Assembly: GCA_021797735.1 (NCBI GenBank)
Contig: JAJZZE010000011.1
Coordinates: 18,573 to 82,572, forward strand
Length of the DNA: 64,000 nt
Direction of reading: 5' to 3'
From: Thermoplasmata archaeon
GTDB lineage: Archaea; Thermoplasmatota; Thermoplasmata; Thermoplasmatales; Thermoplasmataceae
The translations under genes and the position numbers were made by a program. The notes beneath the pieces are model-generated. The model was not told where the DNA came from. It ran no database searches and worked only from the letters and a program-made list of their open reading frames with translations. This document shows, piece by piece, positions 27,643 to 35,584 of the stretch. The stretch's first letter is position 1. Each line of letters starts with the position of its first letter.

Positions 27643-28110
27643 TTAATTCAATCCTGAAACAATCCCTTCTATTTTCTTATAGTCGGGTTCCTTTCCAGCA
27701 TCCTCGCTTATCCACTCATATACGATTTTGCCGTTTTTATCAAGAACGAATACGGACCTCTTTGATGCTTTCAGATTCAGGTTCAAAAAATCATCATATA
27801 ATGCCCCATACATTTTTGATACTTCTCTGTTTGAATCACTTAATAAATCAAAGTTAAGATTATTTTTTACCTTAAATTCCTTTAATGAAAATGGTGAATC
27901 GACACTTATGCCAAGAACTTTAGCATCAACCTTATTGAAATTTGCCATTGAATCCCTGAATGTACACATCTCCTTTGTGCATACCGAAGTAAATGCCCCA
28001 GGGAAAAATGAAAGCACAACAGCGTTTCCATTAAACTCAGATAGTTTTCTCTTTTTTAAATCAGTATCCAGCAACTCAAAATCCGGTGCCTTATCTCCTT
28101 CTTTTACCAT
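27643..28110 (-). CDS. Peroxiredoxin (AhpC/TSA, Bcp/AhpE-like)
   Basis: Thiol peroxidase (155 aa) that reduces hydrogen peroxide and organic peroxides. The active-site block FFPGAFTSVCTKEMCTFRDS has the peroxidatic Cys44 preceded by the Pro and Thr of the P-x-x-x-T-x-x-C motif; Cys49 five residues later could be the resolving Cys. A conserved Arg lies in SKRSVFVLDKNG. It is monocistronic, with a 500-base gene-free region upstream that also holds the candidate structured RNA. Confidence 0.92.
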   Translation of the reverse strand: MVKEGDKAPDFELLDTDLKKRKLSEFNGNAVVLSFFPGAFTSVCTKEMCTFRDSMANFNKVDAKVLGISVDSPFSLKEFKVKNNLNFDLLSDSNREVSKMYGALYDDFLNLNLKASKRSVFVLDKNGKIVYEWISEDAGKEPDYKKIEGIVSGLN

Positions 28111-28126
28111 AAAAATGGTATATTAA

Positions 28127-28283
28127 TTCTATATAAAAATATAATGTATTTTATATAGTTACTATAATGACAAGTTTTAGAACATTTTATCAGGGCATTC
28201 TTAACTGTAAAGAATATTTATATATATTTCTACAATATACCGTATTGTCCTGTAAAAAGTATATACGATCTATGAATATATAT
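28127..28283. promoter_or_regulatory. Intergenic region upstream of peroxiredoxin and the candidate RNA
   Basis: AT-rich DNA carrying TATA-like blocks in both directions: GAATATTTATATATA (28212-28226) and AGTATATA (28258-28265) read rightward. The second lies about 26 bases before G28287, where the structured RNA candidate begins. No coding sequence is seen. Confidence 0.45.
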
Positions 28284-28286
28284 GAC

Positions 28287-28461
28287 GACCGGGATGTAAA
28301 ATAGGCTCAACCTTAAATGGGCTTCGGATACAGCTATATTGCGAGTCACATTGCCATGACCATCCGATCAGGGGTTGAATCTGGAGTTCCCTGAGGGTCA
28401 GGAAATTATGAAACGTGATTAATTTCCGTTAAACTGGGGAAAATTTTTAAAATTTTTTATC
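28287..28461 (+). ncRNA. Candidate structured RNA of unknown class
   Basis: A G/C-richer island in AT-rich DNA. Nested pairs are exact: GACC 28287-28290 with GGTC 28396-28399; GGGA 28291-28294 with TCCC 28388-28391; TCAACC 28307-28312 with GGTTGA 28373-28378; TCGGAT 28324-28329 with ATCCGA 28362-28367; GTCA 28345-28348 with TGAC 28357-28360. A second hairpin follows (GGAAATTA 28401-28408 with TAATTTCC 28420-28427), then T runs at 28444-28458. A TATA box lies 26 bases before the first pair. The bulge TGAG at 28392-28395 could form part of a kink-turn. It is not tRNA or 5S rRNA. The strand is chosen from the promoter and T run; a minus-strand leader of peroxiredoxin cannot be excluded. Confidence 0.5.
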
Positions 28462-28642
28462 AATATAATATTATATACGGCATGGTTACTGTATATGTAA
28501 CTTTTTGGCACTGGGTAAAGAGTACAGATGGCAATTCAGGGATTTGCCTGTTCAGTTCCATATTAAATGGCAGGCATAACATGGACAGCAGTGAAGCCAG
28601 AATGTATTTTAAACACATAAAAAGAATTAAAAAAATTATAAT

Positions 28643-29524
28643 CTACCATTTTAGGCCGGTAATTTTTTCATACATATTTTTGTATAAATCAGATATTTTC
28701 TTTATTAAGTCATCAGGCAGGTGTGTTATATCCGGTTCCGTCTCATTATTTTCCCTTGCCCTGTACAGTAAATCATGATAACCTGTTTCCCTGTAATGCT
28801 GTCTGACCATCTCCTTACTCAATTCTGTAATTTTCTGATTATCATAATCCTTTTTATCCCAGAATCTGTCCTCATCCAGTGTGCCGAAGGTATCTATTAT
28901 AACGGGTTTTCTTTCCAGTCCGAGAGCGAACTCCTTTTTCCCATCTGCATGGATTAATCCCCTTGATTCCACACTGTTAATTCTTTTATCTATTTTTAAT
29001 ATTAATTCCTTAATTTCATATAGCTCATGCAATTTTAATCCCGATATTTCCAGAGCTTCATCAAAATTTAATGGCCTGTCAAATTTCTCGAATTTTGTTG
29101 TTACCTCAAAGTATGGATCCGGTAATTTCTCTCCATATTCCGGGAAATTTTTAAAGCCCAGCTTATGATAATCTATAGTGTTTGATTTTATTCTATCATA
29201 TAATGAACCGGCTACATAATATCTGGTTATAAACTCTAAAGGAATCATATAATTTATAAAAAATTCTGAACCTTTGTTGAAAATATTATATTTTTTTACC
29301 CTCATTTCACTGTTGTTTACTAATTCTATTAAATCTGTATCTATCCCTATTGATTCAACAATTTTATACCAGTAATAGGAGGTCCTGCATAATGATTCTC
29401 CCTTATTCGGTATCTCATCCGGTATAATTTTGTCAAAAACCGATATCCTGTTTGAAAATTTGAATATTAAACTATCCTTATCTGAATAAACATCCTTGAC
29501 CTTACCCTTTCTTATTAATTCCAT
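28643..29524 (-). CDS. purC: Phosphoribosylaminoimidazole-succinocarboxamide synthase
   Basis: SAICAR synthetase (293 aa), step eight of purine synthesis: joins aspartate to CAIR using ATP. It starts MELIRKGKVKDVYSDKDSLIFKF, the typical beta-hairpin ATP-binding start, and has FDKIIPDEIPNKGE (30-43), the family block ETGYHDLLYR late, and SRGLIHADGKKEFALG (about 189-204) with the Asp-Gly-Lys-x-E-x-x-x-G signature. The order of blocks and length agree with archaeal PurC. No other purine genes lie in the window. Confidence 0.93.
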   Translation of the reverse strand: MELIRKGKVKDVYSDKDSLIFKFSNRISVFDKIIPDEIPNKGESLCRTSYYWYKIVESIGIDTDLIELVNNSEMRVKKYNIFNKGSEFFINYMIPLEFITRYYVAGSLYDRIKSNTIDYHKLGFKNFPEYGEKLPDPYFEVTTKFEKFDRPLNFDEALEISGLKLHELYEIKELILKIDKRINSVESRGLIHADGKKEFALGLERKPVIIDTFGTLDEDRFWDKKDYDNQKITELSKEMVRQHYRETGYHDLLYRARENNETEPDITHLPDDLIKKISDLYKNMYEKITGLKW

Positions 29525-29948
29525 GACAGGAAATATTTAATATAAATATAATTTTATTGTTTTAATCCGTTAAATTTTATATAACTATTCCAGTTATAGC
29601 TGATCACTATTTTCTTTATATCCCTATCACATATGTAATTTAAACCGGAACATTCAGGGTGATTGATAGCCAGAATCCATTATACAGGGGATAAAATGGG
29701 ACTGGAATAAATCCCAATAATGGTGTTACTGCACATGTTAAAGTCGAAGAGTCTTTAATACCAGTAATCAGCAAAATCAGAAATTATAACATCACAGTAT
29801 ACCATAATATATTTCAAATCCTTATAGATAGACTGGTATATTTACCATTATAAAAAAAGATAATTTAAACGATATTATTAATATTTTTAAGGATTGTCAT
29901 AAAAAAATTATAAACAAAATTAATTAATGCCGATGCGATGGTGGTTAT
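29525..29948. other. Intergenic region with decayed coding sequence
   Basis: Contains the divergent promoters of purC and the CoA-pathway ligase. In the middle (about 29690-29852, plus strand) an open frame reads VTAHVKVEESLIPVISKI and continues to a stop at 29850-29852, without a start signal. It looks like a degenerate gene fragment I cannot identify. A 14-base word, CCGGAACATTCAGG (29645-29658), recurs in reverse complement at 58814-58827, also in gene-free DNA. Confidence 0.35.
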
Positions 29949-30713
29949 ATGAATATACCAAATTCCCATCCAAGGTATAAATCATTAAAAACCCGTGAAA
30001 AAATTGTAAACTCCTATAAGGATGGATATGTGGCTGCAGAAGGGCTAATTGCACATGGCCGTGGTGAAGCCTTTGATTACCTTCTGGGTGAGACAATGGA
30101 TATATATTCTGCAGATGCAATCAGGGCAGCTGCCTGTTTAATGCTGAATGCTAAATATCCTGTTATATCGGTAAATGGCAATGCCGCTTCACTGGTCCCT
30201 GATGAAATTATTGAATTATCAAAAATTGTAAATGCAAAAATTGAAATAAATCTATTCTATCGCACGGAACAGAGAGAATTATCTATATATAATACCCTGA
30301 TTGAACATGGTGCAAACGAAATTCTGGGTATAGATAAGCGGAATTCCACAAAACTGCCGGAACCAGACAGTGACCGTAGAATTGTTGATAAAAATGGCAT
30401 ATTTATCTCAGATGTTGTTTTAATACCGCTGGAGGATGGTGATAGAACAGAATCCCTGATTAAAATGGGAAAAAAGGTTATTGCCATAGATCTGAACCCA
30501 TTATCAAGAACATCCATGATAGCGGATATTACCATTGTTAATAACATTATAAGGGTTATGCCAGAACTTATTAAGGAATCAAAATATTTCAGGGATAACA
30601 ATAAAAAATGCAATAGTATATTAAATGATTTTGATAATAAAAAGAATGTAGCCGGTTCTATTGAAACCATTAAAGACAATTTGCTGAAAAAATATAATGA
30701 ATTATACAGATAA
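29949..30713 (+). CDS. 4-phosphopantoate--beta-alanine ligase (archaeal phosphopantothenate synthetase)
   Basis: Archaeal COG1701 enzyme (254 aa) that joins 4-phosphopantoate and beta-alanine with ATP in coenzyme A synthesis, replacing bacterial pantothenate synthetase and kinase. Signature blocks: SHPRYKSLKTREKI at the start, AAEGLIAHGRGEAFDYLLGE (residues 30-49), VNGNAASLVP (76-85), LFYRTEQRE, GIDKRNSTKLPEPDSDRR and the late DLNPLSRTSMIADITIVNNI. Length is as in the family. It is followed 37 bases later by the GlcD-like gene, so co-transcription is possible but there is no functional link. Confidence 0.93.
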   Translation: MNIPNSHPRYKSLKTREKIVNSYKDGYVAAEGLIAHGRGEAFDYLLGETMDIYSADAIRAAACLMLNAKYPVISVNGNAASLVPDEIIELSKIVNAKIEINLFYRTEQRELSIYNTLIEHGANEILGIDKRNSTKLPEPDSDRRIVDKNGIFISDVVLIPLEDGDRTESLIKMGKKVIAIDLNPLSRTSMIADITIVNNIIRVMPELIKESKYFRDNNKKCNSILNDFDNKKNVAGSIETIKDNLLKKYNELYR

Positions 30714-30750
30714 AACAAAGATTTTTATTTAAATAAACATTTTATTAAAG

Positions 30751-32130
30751 ATGGATATACAACACGCTATTGAGGAATTAAAGAAGAATTTTAAAATTTA
30801 TGACGATAAAAACAGTTTAATAATACACAGTACCGGGTCTATCGATCGCATCAGGGCAGAGCCATATTTTGTACTGTACCCGGAAAATACCATGGATATA
30901 CAGAAAATTGTTGGAACTGCAGAAAAATATAAAATACCATTAATAATCAGGGGAGGTGGTTCAAGTCCCACAGGTGCGGTTGTACCCTCAAATGGTGGAA
31001 TAGTGGTAAATATGAAAAGGATGAATAATGTTGCTGTTTCAATAGAAAATGGCTACGTTATATGTGAACCGGGCATAACATTAAAGGAACTAAATGAAAT
31101 ATTAAAAAAATACAATTTCTTTTTCCCGCCAGACCCGTCAAGTGTAAGTGTTGCAACTGTAGGTGGTGCAATAGCTGAAAACTCCGGTGGAATGAGATGT
31201 GCGCGTTATGGCACTGTAAAGGACTGGGTTTTAAAAATAGAGGCAGTTTTACCTGATGGGGAAATAACCTATTTTGGAGAGGAAACATACAAAAATAGGG
31301 CAGGATATAATATTCTTGATTTAATAATAGGATCGGAGGGAACGCTATGTGTTGTAACCAGGGCATGGCTAAAAATTATGCCACTGCCCAGAAAGGTTGT
31401 TAGAATTGCTGCCTTTTTTAAGAATATAGATGATGCAGCCCTGTCGGTATTAAATATAAGGGAAAGTGGAATAAATCCTTTAGTTCTGGAATATGCCGAT
31501 AAATCCGGCATAGAGACCGCAAATAAAATCAGGAATTTTAATTATCCGGCTGCAGAAGGTGGCCTTGTAATTACTGATATAGATTCCTATTCAGATGAAT
31601 GCAATATGTCTGATTCATTAAAAAACGTTTATAAAATATTTGAAGATAACAATGCCGTATATATTACTGATACAGATTCTGAAATGGAAATAAATAATAT
31701 CATGGAGGTAAGAAGAATAGCCTTTACATCTCCGGGAATTTTATATAAAAATTTTATTGATGGTGATATTGTTGTTCCACTGTCAAACATAAAGGAATTA
31801 CTGATAAGATTGAATAATTTAAGAAAGAAATATAAAAATGTATTTTTATCAATATGTGGCCATGTAGGTGATGGTAATTTACACCCTCAGATAGGTTATG
31901 ATGAAAAATATAAAGACTCTGCATTTAAGGAGGTTTTGGAAATAAATAGGATAGCAATAGACTTAAATGGAACAATTTCAGGTGAGCACGGAATAGGAAA
32001 AATAAAAACTGAACTGTTGCTGGAACAATTCCATAGGAGGAATATGGATATAAATTATGAACTTATGAAAAGCATAAAAAAACTATTTGATCCAGATGAT
32101 ATTTTAAACCCCGGTAATTTCGGACTTTGA
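30751..32130 (+). CDS. FAD-linked oxidase, GlcD/D-lactate dehydrogenase family
   Basis: Flavoprotein (459 aa) with an N-terminal PCMH-type FAD domain (IIRGGGSSPTGAVVPSNGG at about 66-84; GGAIAENSGGMRCARYG at about 140-156) and a C-terminal FAD-oxidase domain (CGHVGDGNLHPQIGY and SGEHGIGKIKTELL). It oxidises a 2-hydroxyacid such as D-lactate or glycolate to the 2-oxoacid. The histidines of the H-x-G-D-G-N-x-H block are metal/substrate ligands in the family. No GlcE/GlcF partner is adjacent, as is usual for single-subunit D-lactate dehydrogenases. Confidence 0.9.
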   Translation: MDIQHAIEELKKNFKIYDDKNSLIIHSTGSIDRIRAEPYFVLYPENTMDIQKIVGTAEKYKIPLIIRGGGSSPTGAVVPSNGGIVVNMKRMNNVAVSIENGYVICEPGITLKELNEILKKYNFFFPPDPSSVSVATVGGAIAENSGGMRCARYGTVKDWVLKIEAVLPDGEITYFGEETYKNRAGYNILDLIIGSEGTLCVVTRAWLKIMPLPRKVVRIAAFFKNIDDAALSVLNIRESGINPLVLEYADKSGIETANKIRNFNYPAAEGGLVITDIDSYSDECNMSDSLKNVYKIFEDNNAVYITDTDSEMEINNIMEVRRIAFTSPGILYKNFIDGDIVVPLSNIKELLIRLNNLRKKYKNVFLSICGHVGDGNLHPQIGYDEKYKDSAFKEVLEINRIAIDLNGTISGEHGIGKIKTELLLEQFHRRNMDINYELMKSIKKLFDPDDILNPGNFGL

Positions 32131-32258
32131 TTTATTATTTATTTTATAAATATCAATGCCATTATAAGCAACATAGTTCATGAATATATTTCCAGTTTCA
32201 ATGGAATCAAAACTACAATTAAAGCCCTCTGGTAAATGTCCCTGCAAATTTTAATTAA

Positions 32259-32867
32259 TTATTCAAGATACCATAAACTTTTTAAATTATCCCTGTAATA
32301 TTTATCTTTTTTATTTTCTAAATAAACATATTTTTTCATTGGTGGTTGGCCATGTGCTACACTCATGCACATATTATCTATTTCCTTTTGTGCATCAATA
32401 AATTCCCTTACCCAGCCTTCTAAAAACAAACTTGGTGGTTCAAAATGGCTTTCCTTATTATATGCATATTCCTGCTCAACCAGAAACAATTGATGCAGTA
32501 CACCTATTATGGTTATATCATTTAAGTATAACCTAAAATTTTCATTTTTAAACTCATCCAATATTACCTCAGGATCTTTTCCATAGTATATTGAATCAAA
32601 GGTATATAGCAATCCATTTTTCATATCCGGCCTGCTCTTGACCCTTAAATTTAAATCTATTAATACTCTCAAATGGTTTGGTCTGAATTCTATGTTATTG
32701 TTACCTATCCATATCTGGAAATTCTTTGAAGAATCATAGTCCCTAAAATTCTTTGATAATTTAGATGGTCTTATAATATATATTTCCGTATTATTGCTAT
32801 AATAAACAATCTTTTTATGATCAAATTCCAATTCCTTTACAATACCATATATTTTGTTTTTATCCAT
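32259..32867 (-). CDS. Unknown protein, candidate restriction or accessory subunit beside a methyltransferase
   Basis: A 202-residue soluble protein with no motif I can name for certain. Notable blocks: NFQIWIGNNNIEFRPNHLRV (65-84), LRVKSRPDMKNGLLYTFD, and HGQPPMKKYVYLENKKDKYY near the end, followed by WYLE. It is divergent, with an 84-base gap, from a ribbon-helix-helix gene joined to a DNA methyltransferase. That is the layout of a type II restriction gene and a regulated methylase, so it may be the endonuclease. I see no convincing PD-(D/E)xK site: only RPD and E-N-K-K, unproven. Confidence 0.6.
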   Translation of the reverse strand: MDKNKIYGIVKELEFDHKKIVYYSNNTEIYIIRPSKLSKNFRDYDSSKNFQIWIGNNNIEFRPNHLRVLIDLNLRVKSRPDMKNGLLYTFDSIYYGKDPEVILDEFKNENFRLYLNDITIIGVLHQLFLVEQEYAYNKESHFEPPSLFLEGWVREFIDAQKEIDNMCMSVAHGQPPMKKYVYLENKKDKYYRDNLKSLWYLE

Positions 32868-32951
32868 AAAATTAGTTATTGTTTGTTAAATAAATAACTT
32901 TATTTATGATACATATAAGTAAATATAAATATGTATTATTGTTTATATATC
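32868..32951. promoter_or_regulatory. Divergent promoter/operator of the modification locus
   Basis: 84 bases between the unknown gene and the ribbon-helix-helix gene, almost pure A/T, with short palindromic words (TAAATAA...TTATTTA at about 32887-32906; TATAAGTAAATATAAATA). A TATA-like block lies about 25 bases before ATG 32952. It is the natural target for the ribbon-helix-helix product. Confidence 0.4.
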
Positions 32952-33095
32952 ATGATAAAAAAGAAAAAAGTTACGATAACACTGGACATAAATACATATA
33001 AAAGATTTAGGGAGAAATGTAAAAATGAAGATTTTAAAATGTCAACAAAGATAAACACGTTGATAAATCAATGGTTAAATAATGGTGTAAGATAA
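32952..33095 (+). CDS. Small ribbon-helix-helix (CopG-like) DNA-binding protein, 47 aa
   Basis: Short gene starting ATG 32952 and ending TAA 33093-33095. The protein starts MIKKKKVTITLDINTYKRFR: a basic beta strand (KKVTITLD) followed by helix 1, then a turn and helix 2 (STKINTLINQWLNN). This is the ribbon-helix-helix layout at the minimal length. Its stop overlaps the ATG of the methyltransferase by one base (TAATG), so the two are translationally coupled. By analogy with controller proteins of restriction-modification systems it probably represses or times the locus; an antitoxin role is less likely since no toxin is present. Confidence 0.8.
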   Translation: MIKKKKVTITLDINTYKRFREKCKNEDFKMSTKINTLINQWLNNGVR

Positions 33096-34003
33096 TGTAT
33101 AAAAATATGGAAAAAATAACACTTGATGATTATACTGAGTATGTAAAATTGCATAAAAATGTAACAATAGAAAAAAACATTATAAAAATAGGGGAAAAAA
33201 ATATTATAAATGAACTGGAGCCGGAAAATTTTAATCTGGGAATTGATAATGTCTGGAGCTTTCCTGATCGTGGGAAATGGTGTACACATTATTTAAATGC
33301 CAGATACAGAGGTAACTATGCACCACAGATTCCCAGGAATATAATTTTGAGATATTCAAAGGAAAATGATACTGTTCTTGATCCATTTGCCGGTTCCGGT
33401 ACAACATTAATAGAAGCAAAATTATTGAACCGGCATGGAATAGGAATAGATATAAATTTAGGATCCGTAATGATTGCAATTGATCGGCTAAAATTTAATA
33501 ATAACGATAATACTCTTGTAGACCAGGAAATTTTCCATGGTGATGCAAGGTTTTTGGATAAAATAGAAGATAATAGTATAGATTTGATAATGACACATCC
33601 ACCATATGCTAACATTATATCATACTCTGAAGAAAACATTATAGAAGATGATTTATCATCAATAAAATCTATAAATCAATACTATGAGGAAATGGATAAA
33701 GTTATTAAAGAGATATATAGGGTTCTTAAAAATGGCAAATACTGCGCAATTCTAATAGGTGATTCAAGAAAAAATGGTCATCATATCCCATTATCATTTA
33801 AAATAATGAATTTGTTTCTTAAAGAAGGATTTATTTTAAAGGAGGATATAATAAAAATACAGCATAATACCAAAACATGGAATTACTGGTCAAAAATGTC
33901 AATAAAAAATAATTTCTTGCTTCTGGCATATGAGCATTTATTTTTATTTGAGAAACCATTAAACAATGACCTGTCAAAATATAAATATAGTATGGAAAGT
34001 TAA
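33095..34003 (+). CDS. Site-specific DNA methyltransferase (N4-cytosine or N6-adenine)
   Basis: AdoMet-dependent DNA methylase (302 aa). Motif X/I region: APQIPRNIILRYSKENDT then VLDPFAGSGTTLIEAKLLNR (residues about 89-108), the AdoMet pocket. The catalytic motif is THPPYANI (about 166-173). Motif I before motif IV is the gamma/alpha-like order. The late block YCAILIGDSRKNGHHIPL is typical of this COG0863-like branch in prokaryotic restriction-modification loci. It is coupled to the ribbon-helix-helix gene and ends four bases inside the convergent Dam-like gene. The target sequence cannot be inferred. Confidence 0.88.
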   Translation: MYKNMEKITLDDYTEYVKLHKNVTIEKNIIKIGEKNIINELEPENFNLGIDNVWSFPDRGKWCTHYLNARYRGNYAPQIPRNIILRYSKENDTVLDPFAGSGTTLIEAKLLNRHGIGIDINLGSVMIAIDRLKFNNNDNTLVDQEIFHGDARFLDKIEDNSIDLIMTHPPYANIISYSEENIIEDDLSSIKSINQYYEEMDKVIKEIYRVLKNGKYCAILIGDSRKNGHHIPLSFKIMNLFLKEGFILKEDIIKIQHNTKTWNYWSKMSIKNNFLLLAYEHLFLFEKPLNNDLSKYKYSMES

Positions 34004-34851
34004 TAATTTGTTACTATTATCTCTTTTATACCGGTTCTCTTACTGGGATTGCTGTTAATAAATCTATTTACATTGACAATTGTTATATTGAATTCCTTAT
34101 ATAAATCAATTATATCATTACTATAAGAATTACTTAATATTAAATATACATTTTTATCCGCAAGTGATTTAAAAACGTTCAATAACCTTTTCTGTTCGTT
34201 ATAATCAAAACCATTTTTTGTATATCCTGTAAATGATGAGGTTTTATTTAATGGCTGATACGGCGGGTCAAAATAAACAAAGTCACCTTCTCCTGCATTT
34301 TTTACGGTTAATTCGAAATCGGAGTTTAATATCTCTATATTTTTTAGCATTATGCTGAAATCATGTATATTGTCATAATCGAACATGTTAACCGTTTTAT
34401 ATTTTCCAAATGGAACATTGAATTTGTTACTTGAATTCACACGCCATAGACCATTATATGCATGTTTATTGAAATATAAAAACAGCACAGACCTTTCTAT
34501 TTTATACTGGCCATTGCCAATAATTTCGTTATATCTATCTCTTAAACTATAATATAAATCACTATCATTTTTTAAATTATTATTCTTTATATAATCCAGA
34601 AAATCATTTAAACTACATTTTATTACCTCATAAAAATTTATCAATTCACTGTTTAAATCGGATATGGTTGCTTTATGTATTATGTTATTATTATATAAAT
34701 GAATTAAAAATGATGCCCCACCAGCAAACGGTTCATAATAATAATTGAATTTTTCTGGTATTTTTTTATATAATTCATCTATTATCTGTCTTTTCCCACC
34801 TGCCCATTTTAATAATGGCTTTACATTCCTGTATTCGTTAAGGTTAAGCAT
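34000..34851 (-). CDS. Dam/DpnM-like N6-adenine DNA methyltransferase
   Basis: D12-class N6-adenine methylase (283 aa). It starts MLNLNEYRNVKPLLKWAGGK, continues to the AdoMet motif YYEPFAGGASFLIHL (37-51) and has the catalytic FVYFDPPYQPLN (about 191-202). The D-P-P-Y tetrapeptide and K-W-A-G-G-K block are diagnostic for Dam-like enzymes, many of which methylate GATC. Convergent with the first methylase by a four-base overlap. Two different methylases side by side suggests a two-methylase restriction system, or one system plus an orphan Dam. Confidence 0.92.
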   Translation of the reverse strand: MLNLNEYRNVKPLLKWAGGKRQIIDELYKKIPEKFNYYYEPFAGGASFLIHLYNNNIIHKATISDLNSELINFYEVIKCSLNDFLDYIKNNNLKNDSDLYYSLRDRYNEIIGNGQYKIERSVLFLYFNKHAYNGLWRVNSSNKFNVPFGKYKTVNMFDYDNIHDFSIMLKNIEILNSDFELTVKNAGEGDFVYFDPPYQPLNKTSSFTGYTKNGFDYNEQKRLLNVFKSLADKNVYLILSNSYSNDIIDLYKEFNITIVNVNRFINSNPSKRTGIKEIIVTNY

Positions 34852-34981
34852 CTATAATTTATATGCTATATAAACTAATAAAAGTTTTCATGCCAATCTA
34901 AACAATAACAAATTAGGGACTTATAATTTTACCGTGCATTTATAATGGCAATCTTTTAATTCATCCTGTTAATTACATATC
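34852..34981. other. Intergenic region, promoters only
   Basis: AT-rich; serves the leftward Dam-like gene and the rightward NifX-like fragment (TATA-like block ATTTATAA at about 34938-34945). Nothing else seen. Confidence 0.3.
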
Positions 34982-35161
34982 ATGAAGGTCGCATTGCCAG
35001 TTACAGATAATCATATAACCGGTCCGGGAGAAGCTATGGAAATACACATCTATGAAATAATTAACAGCGAATATAAATTAATAGATAAATATGAAAATCC
35101 CGCTCTAAAAGCAACAATGACCAGAGGGATCTACATGTTAAAATCAATTATTATTATATAA
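34982..35161 (+). pseudogene. N-terminal fragment of a NifX/NifB-like (dinitrogenase cofactor family) protein
   Basis: Fifty-nine codons from ATG 34982 to TAA 35159-35161. The start MKVALPVTDNHITGPGEA, then KYENPALKATMTRGIYMLKS, matches small archaeal iron-molybdenum-cofactor-binding-fold proteins, which normally run to 100-130 residues. After MLKS the sequence collapses into four Ile codons and a stop, and a MITE begins 33 bases on. The C-terminal half (including the usual glycine-rich loop) is missing, so this is most likely a truncated gene. Confidence 0.6.
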
Positions 35162-35186
35162 TTTTTATAACAGGTAAAAATAAGAT

Positions 35187-35392
35187 AATTCATACTATGG
35201 CGATCATTTGGCGTTGGAAATTTGACGCCTATATGCACTGCGGACCAACAAATTCATGGGATTTCTAATTCAAATTTGCGTGTTATGTATGCCTCATTAC
35301 ACTAATTCTTTCAAAAGAAGCAGGAAGATTATGAGTCCCTATCAATTTTCTTGCAAAAGAAATAACGGTTAATGATCGCCATAGAATTCATA
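35187..35392. repeat. 8-bp target-site duplication flanking the MITE
   Basis: AATTCATA occurs at 35187-35194 and again at 35385-35392, directly abutting both ends of the 190-bp element. Together with the perfect terminal repeats this is direct evidence of transposition into this site. Confidence 0.8.
35195..35384. mobile_element. 190-bp MITE-like non-autonomous element
   Basis: Terminal inverted repeats of 14 bases are perfect: CTATGGCGATCATT at 35195-35208 and its reverse complement at 35371-35384. Inward of these a few more positions pair imperfectly (CGTT about four bases in). The element carries no open frame of note and has higher G/C than its flanks. The 8-bp duplication points to a DDE-type transposase that makes 8-bp staggered cuts (several IS families do), supplied in trans. 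No related full-length element lies in the window. Confidence 0.8.
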
Positions 35393-35584
35393 ATAAATTT
35401 TATATCATAAATAGTAATAATATTTGTGGGGTGTTTAGTCTATCTATAAGGGTTTGAAATTTAGCAATACTATAATTGTTATTAACACTCCTCTGAATGC
35501 TTTTTCAGGTTCCATATTATCCAATTAAAATATAATATTTAAGATATTTTATTAGGACATACATATCAGTATTGATAATGCATA
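35393..35584. other. Gene-free region after the MITE
   Basis: AT-rich with no frame I can support and no repeat matching elsewhere in the window. It might contain the eroded remainder of the NifX-like gene, but no similarity is readable. Confidence 0.3.

Noticed and set aside
28482-28778. 98-codon plus-strand frame beginning MVTVYVTFWHWV
   Set aside because: Its second half is antisense to purC and the first half lacks a promoter or recognisable motif; it lies just after the T runs of the RNA candidate. Probably chance or debris.
29690-29852. Open plus-strand frame read as a real small gene
   Set aside because: It lacks a start codon in a plausible position and any promoter; treated as degenerate sequence.
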